NCBI GenBank assembly: GCA_035515075.1
Contig: DATJBZ010000017.1
Coordinates: 184,487 to 248,486, forward strand
From: Moheibacter sp035515075
GTDB lineage: Bacteria > Bacteroidota > Bacteroidia > Flavobacteriales > Weeksellaceae
Length of the DNA stretch: 64,000 bases
Reading direction: 5' to 3'
Shown piece after piece: positions 33,365 to 41,371 of this stretch. Each line of letters begins with the position of its first letter. The first letter of the stretch is position 1. Both the position numbers and the translations under genes were made by a program. The notes below the pieces were generated by a model. That model was not told the origin of the DNA and ran no database searches. It saw nothing but the letters and a program-made list of their open reading frames with translations.

Positions 33365-34582
33365 ATGGCAAAAACAAGTATAGCACAATTAAAAAGTTGG
33401 TTTAGGAATGGCCTAAAACCAACACAGGCGCAATTTTGGAATTGGATGGATTCCTATTGGCACAAGGATGAAAAGTTGCCAATGGATAGCATTTCAGGCA
33501 TTGATGAGTATTTCAATAGCGTTACAGAAGGGTTCAATCAATTATCAAATTATGCACAGCGCGATGCGCAGAACTTAGAAGAGGATGATATTCTTTTGTG
33601 GCGTGACTTAATCGGCACACCACAATTTCAAGAAGTATTGAGAAAAGGCAATCAAGTTGAATTGACTGAGGATGCTGTCATTTTTGAAGCAACTTTTGAC
33701 GATGACTCAATTAACGCTTATAGAAGCGCAACAGCGATTGGCGACACTTTCCTTTTGGAGAATAAAGAAGACAACATCAAAGAAAGTAGTAGCACTTCTG
33801 CGGGTGGTTTTTCATATTCTCGTGAGAAGCAAGACGAAAACGGAGAAGTCACATCAAGTAGTAAAATTGAATTTTCGCAAAATTCAGAAGGTCGGATTAT
33901 TGATAAAGACACACCATCTGAAGGTGAAGGTAGGAGGTTAAATGTAGCTGGTCGTGATCGACTTAATGATCAGTTTAAAATCACTCATTTTGGACCACCT
34001 GAGAACTTAGATGAAAGCGGTGAAACTATTTTGACATACGATGCATTCGGACTTCGGGCAAATCGTCGATTTTGGGGTGAATCGGCTATTCAACTTCCCC
34101 AAGCTCCTTTGGGAAGGGGATTGAATGGTAACTTAATGGGTGAGCAGGAGTTTTATTTTGTACAATTCCCTGATCTCGATGAAAGAATTTCAAGCGTCAC
34201 AAAGGAGATGATTTTTACAATTCAATCTGGTCCAATAGTAGCGAATGAGAATAACATCATCAATGTTATTTCTTCCTCAGCATTTCCGTTCGAAATTGTC
34301 GAAATGAAATTCAGCGTAAACAATCACGATTACACTGGTAGAAAGTCTCCAACGAAAATCTTCACCTCAAAAAACTCCATGGGCGTTGCAGAAATCACTG
34401 AAATGAGTGAGGGAACATTAGTCAGTGACCCTGTGCAGTTTTTCGGAGACAATTACATATTCGAAGAGGGTGATAGTCTTGAATTTGCGATTTACGACAC
34501 CGACGCAAATGACCCTCCAAGTAACTTACAGGTGACCATAGTGTATACCAGATCTAATAGCGTATTGCAACATTTACAGTAA
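33365..34582 (+). CDS. Fibre/appendage protein of unknown type (405 aa)
   Basis: Starts 3 bp after the collar gene. AKTSIAQLKSWFRNGLKPTQ and QAQFWNWMDSYWHKDEKLPM form the conserved N-terminal adaptor of Bacteroidota phage tail proteins; a Ser/Thr- and Asp-rich beta body follows. Likely a receptor-binding or fibre-associated protein. Confidence 0.6.
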   Translation: MAKTSIAQLKSWFRNGLKPTQAQFWNWMDSYWHKDEKLPMDSISGIDEYFNSVTEGFNQLSNYAQRDAQNLEEDDILLWRDLIGTPQFQEVLRKGNQVELTEDAVIFEATFDDDSINAYRSATAIGDTFLLENKEDNIKESSSTSAGGFSYSREKQDENGEVTSSSKIEFSQNSEGRIIDKDTPSEGEGRRLNVAGRDRLNDQFKITHFGPPENLDESGETILTYDAFGLRANRRFWGESAIQLPQAPLGRGLNGNLMGEQEFYFVQFPDLDERISSVTKEMIFTIQSGPIVANENNIINVISSSAFPFEIVEMKFSVNNHDYTGRKSPTKIFTSKNSMGVAEITEMSEGTLVSDPVQFFGDNYIFEEGDSLEFAIYDTDANDPPSNLQVTIVYTRSNSVLQHLQ

Positions 34583-34602
34583 TTAATTAAAAATAAAATA
34601 AA

Positions 34603-34998
34603 ATGGCATTGAATATTTTAGAGCAAACACAGATTTTGCGTGGGGTGGTAAAACCCGAAGAAATTACATTTTCAGAGTTAACGGCTGGTGTTGCACGCCG
34701 TCATGCTTTGTATTTCAGAAATACTGTTAAAACGGTGGATGAAGACGATAGATTGGCGGTTTCTGCACTCATTAAAAAAAGGAATGCATGTGCGCGCATC
34801 GTTCAGTGTGAGCGTGAGGTTTTGCAGAATATAGCGGTGGTATTGGTCGCTGTTGTGGCGAATACAGCAAACATGACTGACATTGAAAACTACGAATTTG
34901 CTGATTGGGAAAACATGTGTGAGAATGCAATTTCAGACACCATCGACATTGTTGCAGGAATCTCGATAGCAGAATCACAAGCTTACGCGGCTGTTTAA
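34603..34998 (+). CDS. Late protein of unknown function (131 aa)
   Basis: Contains a hydrophobic stretch (NIAVVLVAVVANTANM) between polar helices. Lies between fibre and lysis genes. The single hydrophobic segment is short for a holin, though a lysis-accessory role is possible. Confidence 0.5.
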   Translation: MALNILEQTQILRGVVKPEEITFSELTAGVARRHALYFRNTVKTVDEDDRLAVSALIKKRNACARIVQCEREVLQNIAVVLVAVVANTANMTDIENYEFADWENMCENAISDTIDIVAGISIAESQAYAAV

Positions 34999-35013
34999 CT
35001 TATTAAAAAAAAC

Positions 35014-35583
35014 ATGAAAACAGAAAACATCAATACAATCCGCGAATTAGCAAAGGTCAATAACTTGCCCTTTGACGTCCTTATGGCCATCGTGAAGGTT
35101 GAGACACCGGGCGTTGGATTCGCCACCAAAACAGGCAAGTTGTTGATCCAATTTGAACCTTCGTGGTTCAGAAAGAAAGCGCCCTTTGCGCCTACTGGAA
35201 AATGGTCAGTCAACAAAGTGGAAGTTCAAGCCAAAGAATGGATTGCCTTCAATGATGCTTTTTCGAAAAATGCCAATGCAGCAATGGAAAGCACAAGTAT
35301 CGGAATTGGTCAAATCATGGGCTTTCACTGGAAGCGATTGGGCTATAAATCAGTCGGTGCCATGTGGGATGATTTCAAGAAAGGCGAATACCAACAGTTG
35401 TGCGCTTTGGTTCGTTTCATTTTGACAGATCCAAAGCTTTTAAAAGCCGTCAAAGAGCGCAACTGGTATCGAATCGCCTACATCTACAACGGTGCGAAAT
35501 TCGTTGAAATGGCGAAGAAATGGGGGCGTGAACGGTATGATTGGTCATTAGAAAAAGAAGCGAAGAAGTGGATTGGAAAGTAA
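35014..35583 (+). CDS. N-acetylmuramidase-type endolysin
   Basis: 189 residues. LMAIVKVETPGVGF contains the catalytic Glu, with IQFEPSWFRKKAP and GIGQIMGFHWKRLGYKS typical of the N-acetylmuramidase (DUF3380) family. It cuts the glycan backbone of murein for lysis. No signal peptide, so it needs a holin-type pore that was not identified. Confidence 0.85.
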   Translation: MKTENINTIRELAKVNNLPFDVLMAIVKVETPGVGFATKTGKLLIQFEPSWFRKKAPFAPTGKWSVNKVEVQAKEWIAFNDAFSKNANAAMESTSIGIGQIMGFHWKRLGYKSVGAMWDDFKKGEYQQLCALVRFILTDPKLLKAVKERNWYRIAYIYNGAKFVEMAKKWGRERYDWSLEKEAKKWIGK

Positions 35584-36119
35584 TTGTCTTGTGTTTATTT
35601 CTTTCTGGTTGTGTGGCCAAGAAGAAAGCAGTTGAGGTGAAAAAGGCTGAAATGGCCACTTTTGAAGATCGTAGCGAAACAAATGTTGATTTGACGAAGT
35701 TTCGGGCGCGTGAAAGCTTTGAAGGCTTTGGCACGTCTGAATTCGCTCAGCTATCAAGCTTGTTCAATTGGCAATTCACAGGTGAAAACGAAACCGATGA
35801 ATTTAAGTTGAAAATCGACAAAACAGAAAGCGGTATTGAACTCACCGCAAAAGGGAAAGGAACTGCCAACGCTGAAACGAACTCTAAATTCGAAGTAAGC
35901 CGTTGGCAAGAAGAATATACAGTGAAATACGACAGTTTAGCGCTTGCTTTTACCAATTATAAAAGTCAAACAGAAAGTAAATTCAAACAGTTTGAAAAAA
36001 CAAAATTGATCGATAAGCAGTCGGTTGGAGTTCCTGCAGGAGTATACATTGTTGCAGCTATTTTGGGAGTTGTTTGGATTCTATTAGCAATGTTTAAACG
36101 TCGATTAAAACTAATTTAA
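35568..36119 (+). CDS. Lipoprotein with C-terminal membrane helix (spanin candidate)
   Basis: About 183 residues from GTG 35568, overlapping the endolysin end. Signal II with lipobox LFLSGC (Cys ~15), coiled coil in the middle, and a C-terminal membrane helix (VYIVAAILGVVWILLAMF). Lipid anchor at one end and membrane helix at the other is the architecture of a unimolecular spanin, which fuses inner and outer membranes after endolysin action. Inferred from topology and place. Confidence 0.65.
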   Translation: MDWKVIVLCLFLSGCVAKKKAVEVKKAEMATFEDRSETNVDLTKFRARESFEGFGTSEFAQLSSLFNWQFTGENETDEFKLKIDKTESGIELTAKGKGTANAETNSKFEVSRWQEEYTVKYDSLALAFTNYKSQTESKFKQFEKTKLIDKQSVGVPAGVYIVAAILGVVWILLAMFKRRLKLI

Positions 36120-36132
36120 AAAACATTTAAAA

Positions 36133-36262
36133 GGAGGTTAAAAGTCCTCCAACAAATTAAAAACTTCTCAGGGTAATTTAATTTAGCACAAAGCCACAGC
36201 GTTGGAGGACATAAGTCTTCTATGCTGTGGCTTTGCTATTTTATAAATTATCCTGAGAAGTG
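36133..36262. ncRNA. Long inverted repeat with a loop-pairing upstream segment
   Basis: About 38 bp at 36163-36200 (ACTTCTCAGG...AAAGCCACAGC) are nearly complementary to 36224-36262 (GCTGTGGCTTT...CCTGAGAAGT). The loop has GTTGGAGGAC (36201-36210), fully complementary to GTCCTCCAAC at 36144-36153, which can also fold on GGAGG at 36133. Alternative structures (hairpin versus pseudoknot) are therefore possible. Could be a small RNA, terminator or regulatory leader for 36324. No T tract ends it. Confidence 0.7.
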
Positions 36263-36323
36263 CAAATATACAATTTAAAGAAAACTTTTAGAAGGTTGTT
36301 AGATTAAATAAATTAAATTAAAA

Positions 36324-36959
36324 ATGAACAAATACAATGAAATTTTAAAGAAGATTCTTGATGAAGGAAAAGCCCAACAAAACAAAAAAGGGTGTATCAA
36401 GTATTTAACTAATCAAAAGCTAAACATGAAGCCCGGTGATTTGTTAGAAATCTTTGAGGGGCATGGGATAGCCAGGAACAAACTAAAAACAGAGTTGGAA
36501 CTATTCCAAAAAGGTGAGCGATCAGTAGAAGCTTACAGGAAAAACGGCATCGACTGGTGGGATTACTGCGGTTCTATCCTGGTTAATTCTTATCCAACTT
36601 ATTTCGAGCAATTGCCCGATCTGATTAAGAAAATCAATAAAGAAAAACGCAACAGCAAAAATTATGTGTTGTTTCTTGGTCGTACAGATGTAGAGAGTAA
36701 TCAGCAGCCATGTTTGTCGCTCATCCAATTTCAGATAGATAGAGGTAAGCTTGTGATCTCTGCTTATCAACGCTCAAGTGATGCCAGTTTAGGGCTTCCT
36801 GCAGACATATATCATTTGTACTTAATCAGTCGCCAGATAAATGTTCCACTTCGCTCAATTACGCTGTTTTTAGGCAATGTACACATTTATGAGAATAATC
36901 TGGAAGGCACACGGCAATTACTTCAGGGAAATCAGGTGAAATTTAGTTTGAATGTTTAG
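36324..36959 (+). CDS. Compact thymidylate-synthase-family enzyme, dCMP-type signature
   Basis: 211 residues. QPCLSLIQF holds catalytic Cys130, YQRSSDASLG the phosphate- and folate-site residues (Arg150, Asp153), and GNVHIYENN the His187/Tyr189 pair, at spacing close to E. coli ThyA (146/166/169). The residue matching Asn177, which selects dUMP, is Asp161 (LGLPADIY); Asp here is the mark of dCMP-specific enzymes such as T4 dCMP hydroxymethylase. It may therefore make modified dCMP. The N-terminus is short (about 130 residues before Cys). Kinase or glycosyl partners were not seen. Confidence 0.7.
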   Translation: MNKYNEILKKILDEGKAQQNKKGCIKYLTNQKLNMKPGDLLEIFEGHGIARNKLKTELELFQKGERSVEAYRKNGIDWWDYCGSILVNSYPTYFEQLPDLIKKINKEKRNSKNYVLFLGRTDVESNQQPCLSLIQFQIDRGKLVISAYQRSSDASLGLPADIYHLYLISRQINVPLRSITLFLGNVHIYENNLEGTRQLLQGNQVKFSLNV

Positions 36960-37159
36960 AATTCTTTCACTTGCACATTAATGTCAACGTCATGATTGCA
37001 AACTATTACTACTTCTGTAATTATATAACGCTTTAAATTGTAGGTGAAGGTTTCACCAACAGCAAGAACCGTAGGCGATGGGAAGTTGTTTCTTAGGTCA
37101 GAAGCTTCCATGACATATTTTGTATTGTTTGGAAGAATTAGGTTGATAAATGTATCCAT
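36956..37159 (-). CDS. Small leftward protein of unknown function (67 aa)
   Basis: Start at MDTFINLILP (37159); overlaps the end of the ThyA-like gene by 4 bp. Beta-rich (TVLAVGETFTYNLKRYIITE). No family recognised; may be a lysogenically expressed accessory gene. Confidence 0.5.
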   Translation of the reverse strand: MDTFINLILPNNTKYVMEASDLRNNFPSPTVLAVGETFTYNLKRYIITEVVIVCNHDVDINVQVKEF

Positions 37160-37186
37160 ATTATAAAGTTTTAACAAATATAAAAA

Positions 37187-38008
37187 ATGAAAAATTACAC
37201 ACAAGCGCCCCTGCCATTTCAGGGGCAGAAAAGAAGGTTTTTGAACCAGTTTAAAGAAGCATTGATTAATTATCCGAAAGATGGAATTTACGTTGATCTG
37301 TTTGGCGGTTCCGGCTTATTGAGCCATACTGTCAAACAGTTCTATCCGTCTGCACGAGTTGTTTGGAATGACTTTGATGATTTTAAAACTCGTTTAAACC
37401 ATATTCCAGAGACAAATGTATTATTATCAAAATTACGGCCGTTGCTTGAAAATGAGCCAAGAGATAAGAAGGTAAAAGAACCTATCAGGCAGCAGATGTT
37501 AGATATAATTGCATCAGAACCTTGGGTGGATTATGTGACTCTTTCAGCGAATATATTGTTTTCTGGTAAGTATATGATGAACTTTGAGCAGCTTGAGTGT
37601 CAAACTTTTTACAACGTGATGAGAAAAGCGGACTATAATGCTGACGGGTATTTGTCAGGTGTTGAGCGAATACAGGGTGATTATAGGGATGTTTTTAAGG
37701 AGTTTAAGGGCGTTGAAGGTGTAGTGTTTTTAGTTGATCCACCTTATCTATCTACTGACACTAAAACGTATAATAGTGATTCGTATTGGAAGCTTCGTGA
37801 TTATTTGGACGTGTTAGACGTGCTGGACGGTTCGAATTACTTCTACTTCACTTCCAATAAGTCTCAAATCGTTGAGTTGTGCGAGTGGATAGAAACGCGA
37901 ACTTATGCGGGGAATCCTTTTTTTGGATCGACTATGACCACGACTGGAGGAAGTGTGAATTATAACTCATCCTATACGGATATAATGTTGCACAAAAAAG
38001 CCACCTAA
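37187..38008 (+). CDS. DNA adenine N6-methyltransferase (Dam-like)
   Basis: 273 residues. N-terminal PLPFQGQKRRF is the AdoMet-binding FxGxK motif; VFLVDPPYLSTDT holds catalytic motif DPPY (~183). Dam-type phage methylases protect against restriction or modulate gene expression (Mu mom is Dam-regulated). The target site cannot be read from sequence. Followed by a strong terminator. Confidence 0.88.
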   Translation: MKNYTQAPLPFQGQKRRFLNQFKEALINYPKDGIYVDLFGGSGLLSHTVKQFYPSARVVWNDFDDFKTRLNHIPETNVLLSKLRPLLENEPRDKKVKEPIRQQMLDIIASEPWVDYVTLSANILFSGKYMMNFEQLECQTFYNVMRKADYNADGYLSGVERIQGDYRDVFKEFKGVEGVVFLVDPPYLSTDTKTYNSDSYWKLRDYLDVLDVLDGSNYFYFTSNKSQIVELCEWIETRTYAGNPFFGSTMTTTGGSVNYNSSYTDIMLHKKAT

Positions 38009-38023
38009 TCGGTGGTTTTTTTG
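38001..38023 (+). terminator. Terminator of the adenine methylase gene
   Basis: CCACC-TAATC-GGTGG followed by seven T; it overlaps the stop codon region. Confidence 0.85.
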
Positions 38024-38047
38024 TAATATTTGCGCTAAACTATAATT

Positions 38048-38227
38048 ATGAAAACTAAAATTTATTTAATTCAAGAACAGACAACTGGCAAATTTTATCT
38101 GCAGGTTAGAAACAATAAAAATGCCCAAACTATTTTTGTTATTGTAAGCAAAGCTTTTGACACAAAGCAGGCGGCAATTGACTATTTTAATGATAATGCG
38201 ACAGACGACTACGAATTAATCGTGTAA
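38048..38227 (+). CDS. Small right-end protein (59 aa)
   Basis: KTKIYLIQEQTTGKFYLQVR, then VSKAFDTKQAAIDYFNDNA. Last ORF before the right-end repeats; TAATATTTG about 25 bp upstream of its ATG may be its promoter. Unknown function. Confidence 0.5.
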   Translation: MKTKIYLIQEQTTGKFYLQVRNNKNAQTIFVIVSKAFDTKQAAIDYFNDNATDDYELIV

Positions 38228-38237
38228 GATTAATTTT

Positions 38238-38278
38238 TTTTGTACATTTCGTTTTGAAATTTTGTACATTTCGTTTTG
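38238..38278. repeat. Right-end transposase-site candidates: 19-bp direct repeat, 22-bp period
   Basis: TTTTGTACATTTCGTTTTG occurs exactly at 38238-38256 and 38260-38278. The 22-bp offset equals the abutting R1/R2 spacing of MuA sites. In reverse complement it gives AACGAAATGTAC, matching AACGAAATGTG at the left end. TTTGCCGA (38275-38282) overlaps the outer copy. Confidence 0.65.
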
Positions 38279-38390
38279 CCGATTATAGATCCATTACTAC
38301 AATGACCGGCAATTGCGAAATACGGATTGTGAAAACGAATGATCCATGTGATTTTTTGTCGGATGAAAATCATGATTCGATAAAAATAAT

Positions 38391-38412
38391 GACATTTTGG
38401 CAGGTTTTTCAA
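38391..38412 (+). promoter_or_regulatory. Possible clpB promoter element
   Basis: TGACATTTTGGCAGGTTTTT stands ~40-60 bp before clpB and contains TTTGGCA, resembling a -24 box of sigma-54-type promoters at heat-shock genes in Flavobacteriia; the -12 part is poor. If right, the prophage inserted just upstream and left clpB control intact. Confidence 0.3.
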
Positions 38413-38452
38413 TTCGGATTTGAATTTGCAGTTAACCATAAAAAAATATAAT

Positions 38453-41062
38453 ATGGATTTTAATCAATATACAATCAAATCAAGAGAAGCGATTCAGATG
38501 GCCCAGCAAATAGCTTCAGGTCATCAAAATCAAGCGATAGAACCAGCGCACTTACTCAAAGGAATGTTGGATACTGACCAAGATGTTTTGCGTTTTATCA
38601 TTGAAAAGCAAGGTGGAAACTCAGACTATATTTTTAGTGAAGTAACTGACATTATTTCACGTTTTCCAAAAATTTCTGGAAATGCACAACAGCATTTGTC
38701 CGCAGCAGGTCAAAAAGTTTTGTTGACGGCTTTGGATGAAGCCAAGAAAATGAAGGATGATTATGTGAGTTTAGAACATTTGTTATTGGGTGTTTTAAAA
38801 AACAATTCTGACGTTGCACAATTGTTGAAAGACCAAGGTTTGGACTATGCACAAAGCGTTACCTTGATTCAAGAATTGAGAAAAGGTCAACGCGTGACTT
38901 CTGAAAATGCTGAAGCGAATTACAATTCATTGAACAAATATGCCAAAAACTTGACCGAATTGGCAGCTGAAGGCAAAATGGATCCAGTCATTGGTCGAAA
39001 TGATGAAATTCGCCGCGTGTTGCAGATTTTATCCAGAAGGACTAAGAACAATCCGATTTTAATCGGGGAACCAGGTGTTGGAAAAACAGCGATTGCAGAA
39101 GGCATTGCCCATCGAATCGTCAGTGGCGATATTCCAGAAAATTTATTGAACAAACAGGTGTTCTCACTCGATATGGGTGCTTTGGTTGCTGGAGCGAAAT
39201 ACAAAGGAGAATTTGAAGAGCGTTTGAAAGCGGTCGTCAAAGAAGTAACGGATTCCAATGGCGAAATCATTTTGTTCATCGATGAAATCCACACTTTGGT
39301 TGGCGCAGGCGGCGGTGGAGAAAGCGCGATGGATGCAGCCAATATTTTGAAACCGGCTTTGGCGCGAGGAGAATTGCGGGCCATAGGTGCCACGACTTTG
39401 AATGAATACCAGAAGTATTTTGAAAAAGACAAAGCCTTGGAGCGGCGTTTCCAAATCGTAATGGTCGAAGAGCCCAATGAGGAAGATGCGATTTCGATTT
39501 TGAGAGGAATTAAAGAAAAATACGAAGTCCACCACAAAATCCGCATCATGGATGAAGCGATCATTTCAGCGGTTCAATTGTCCACACGCTACATCGCCGA
39601 TCGATTTTTACCCGACAAAGCGATTGATTTGATGGATGAAGCTGCTTCGAAATTGCGGATGGAAATGAATTCAAAACCAGAAGAATTGGACATCATTGAC
39701 CGACAAATCATTCAATTGGAAATTGAAATTCAAGCCATCAAAAAAGAAAGCGATGAGAAAAAACTGAATTTACTCAAAGAAGAATTGGCGAATTTGCAAG
39801 AAGCCCGTTCTGATTTGAACGCCAAATGGTCGGAAGAAAAAGGGAAAGCTGACCAAATGCAACAAACCAAAAAGAACATTGATGATTTAAAGAACCAAGC
39901 CGAACAAGCCGAACGTGCAGGAGATTATGAAACCGTAGCGCGAATTCGTTACGAATCTTTGCAGCAAGAAGAAGAAAAGTTGAAAGCGCTCGAAGCACAA
40001 ATGGCAGCTGAAGGTCAAAATCGATTGGTCAAAGAAGCCGTTGATGCAGAGGATATTGCAGAAGTCGTTTCCAAATGGACCGGCATTCCTGTCAACAAAA
40101 TGATGCAAAGCGAAAAAGAAAAATTGTTGCATTTGGAAGAAGAATTGCACCAAAGAGTCATCGGACAAGAAGAAGCGGTTCAAGCAGTTTCTGATGGCAT
40201 TCGCCGAAGTCGTGCAGGTTTGAGCGACGAAAAGAGACCGATCGGTTCTTTCTTATTTTTAGGGCCAACAGGTGTCGGAAAAACAGAATTGGCAAAGGCC
40301 TTGGCAGAATTTTTATTTGACGATGAAAATTCAATGACCCGCATCGACATGAGCGAATACCAAGAAAGACACTCAGTGAGTCGTTTGGTAGGTGCGCCTC
40401 CGGGCTATGTGGGCTACGATGAAGGCGGGCAGTTGACGGAAGCCGTACGCCGAAGACCTTATTCGGTGATTTTATTGGACGAGGTTGAGAAAGCACATCC
40501 TGACGTATTCAACATTTTGTTGCAAGTCTTGGACGACGGTCGATTGACCGACAACAAAGGGCGTGTGGTGAACTTCAAAAATACCATCATCATCATGACT
40601 TCCAACTTTGGTTCGCAAATTATCTTGGAGAATTTCGAAGATTTGGCAAATAAGGATGTCAATGTGGTCTACAGCGAAACCAAAACTGAAGTTTTTGACG
40701 AATTGAAACGCCATTTCCGACCAGAATTTTTGAATCGAATTGACGAAACGATTTTGTTCAAACCTTTGTTGGCGGATCAAATTTCTGGAATCGTACGTTT
40801 GTTGATCGATGAATTGGCCAAAAAATTGAGCCAACGCGACATCACTTTGGACATCACCAATGAAGCTTTGAGGTATTTGTCCAACAAAGGCTATGACCCA
40901 CAATTTGGTGCAAGACCTTTGAAAAGAGTGGTCCAGCAAGATGTTTTGAATGAATTGTCCAAAGAGATTTTGGCTGGAAAAGTCAACGAACACCAAATGG
41001 TCTTGATCGACTACTTTGAAGAAAAAGAAGGCGACAACAAATTGGCATTCATTATACGATAA
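38453..41062 (+). CDS. clpB: ClpB disaggregase
   Basis: About 869 residues from MDFNQYTIKSREAIQMAQ (ATG 38453). Two AAA+ modules: GEPGVGKTAIAEG (first Walker A) with VILFIDEIHTL-type Walker B, and GPTGVGKTELAKA (second); between them a Glu/Lys-rich coiled M-domain. Clp N-terminal repeats are present. With DnaK it rescues aggregated proteins after heat stress. A strong terminator follows. Confidence 0.97.
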   Translation: MDFNQYTIKSREAIQMAQQIASGHQNQAIEPAHLLKGMLDTDQDVLRFIIEKQGGNSDYIFSEVTDIISRFPKISGNAQQHLSAAGQKVLLTALDEAKKMKDDYVSLEHLLLGVLKNNSDVAQLLKDQGLDYAQSVTLIQELRKGQRVTSENAEANYNSLNKYAKNLTELAAEGKMDPVIGRNDEIRRVLQILSRRTKNNPILIGEPGVGKTAIAEGIAHRIVSGDIPENLLNKQVFSLDMGALVAGAKYKGEFEERLKAVVKEVTDSNGEIILFIDEIHTLVGAGGGGESAMDAANILKPALARGELRAIGATTLNEYQKYFEKDKALERRFQIVMVEEPNEEDAISILRGIKEKYEVHHKIRIMDEAIISAVQLSTRYIADRFLPDKAIDLMDEAASKLRMEMNSKPEELDIIDRQIIQLEIEIQAIKKESDEKKLNLLKEELANLQEARSDLNAKWSEEKGKADQMQQTKKNIDDLKNQAEQAERAGDYETVARIRYESLQQEEEKLKALEAQMAAEGQNRLVKEAVDAEDIAEVVSKWTGIPVNKMMQSEKEKLLHLEEELHQRVIGQEEAVQAVSDGIRRSRAGLSDEKRPIGSFLFLGPTGVGKTELAKALAEFLFDDENSMTRIDMSEYQERHSVSRLVGAPPGYVGYDEGGQLTEAVRRRPYSVILLDEVEKAHPDVFNILLQVLDDGRLTDNKGRVVNFKNTIIIMTSNFGSQIILENFEDLANKDVNVVYSETKTEVFDELKRHFRPEFLNRIDETILFKPLLADQISGIVRLLIDELAKKLSQRDITLDITNEALRYLSNKGYDPQFGARPLKRVVQQDVLNELSKEILAGKVNEHQMVLIDYFEEKEGDNKLAFIIR

Positions 41063-41097
41063 AATGAATCATTAGAGCGGTTTAATTTTTCATTACG

Positions 41098-41128
41098 GTC
41101 CCATCAAAGCAATTTGGTGGGACTTTTT
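41098..41128 (+). terminator. clpB terminator
   Basis: GTCCCATCAAA pairs with TTTGGTGGGAC (one T-G wobble) around GCAA, then TTTTT. The remaining ~240 bp to 41371 show no gene or structure I can support. Confidence 0.9.
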
Positions 41129-41371
41129 GTTGTCGAAATAATTGGAATTTAACAAAAAGAAAACTCGATATCCAATCTCGCGGATCAATTCGCCTATGGC
41201 TCGGGTGCAATCCGTGATCAAGAACACTTATAAATTTGTAGGAGCGCCGTAATTTTTCTCCCATCAAAAGGCTAACATCTAATTATTTCATATAAACAAC
41301 TCACAGTAATAAATGGTCAATTGAACGAAGAGGTAACATTTTATATTTTGACTGTTACGACAGAATGTTGA

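Larger units (their letters stand above)
2374..38274 (+). mobile_element. Mu-like transposable prophage (~36 kb), edges approximate
   Basis: The element is defined by gene content between two intact host genes (comEC, clpB). It contains a leftward repressor, MuA and MuB homologues, DUF3164, terminase, DUF935 portal fused to an F-like domain, DUF1320, tape measure, virion-morphogenesis protein, ClpP-like protease, sheath, tube, baseplate, collar fibre, muramidase and Dam. Inverted CGAAATGT motifs occur twice at each edge, and the direct octamer TTTGCCGA flanks both (2369-2376 and 38275-38282), the best candidate for target duplication. The exact termini are uncertain by tens of bases. No gene appears frameshifted, so it may be inducible. 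Confidence 0.85.

Noticed and set aside
2485..38416. ATTCG before TG (2485-2491) and after CA (38410-38416) as a 5-bp target duplication
   Set aside because: With dozens of TG and CA positions a chance 5-mer match is likely. It would place the clpB promoter element inside the phage, and the inward sequences do not align as terminal repeats.
38254..38451. 65-codon ORF between the right end and clpB
   Set aside because: It starts inside the transposase-site repeats and runs through the clpB promoter region; no sign of a real protein.
38920..41000. Long ORFs on the strand opposite clpB
   Set aside because: Shadows of a highly conserved gene; same for opposite-strand ORFs over metB, glmS, trpB, comEC and the RCC1 gene.
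41082..41267. 61-codon leftward ORF after clpB
   Set aside because: Overlaps the clpB terminator hairpin and lacks any recognisable motif.
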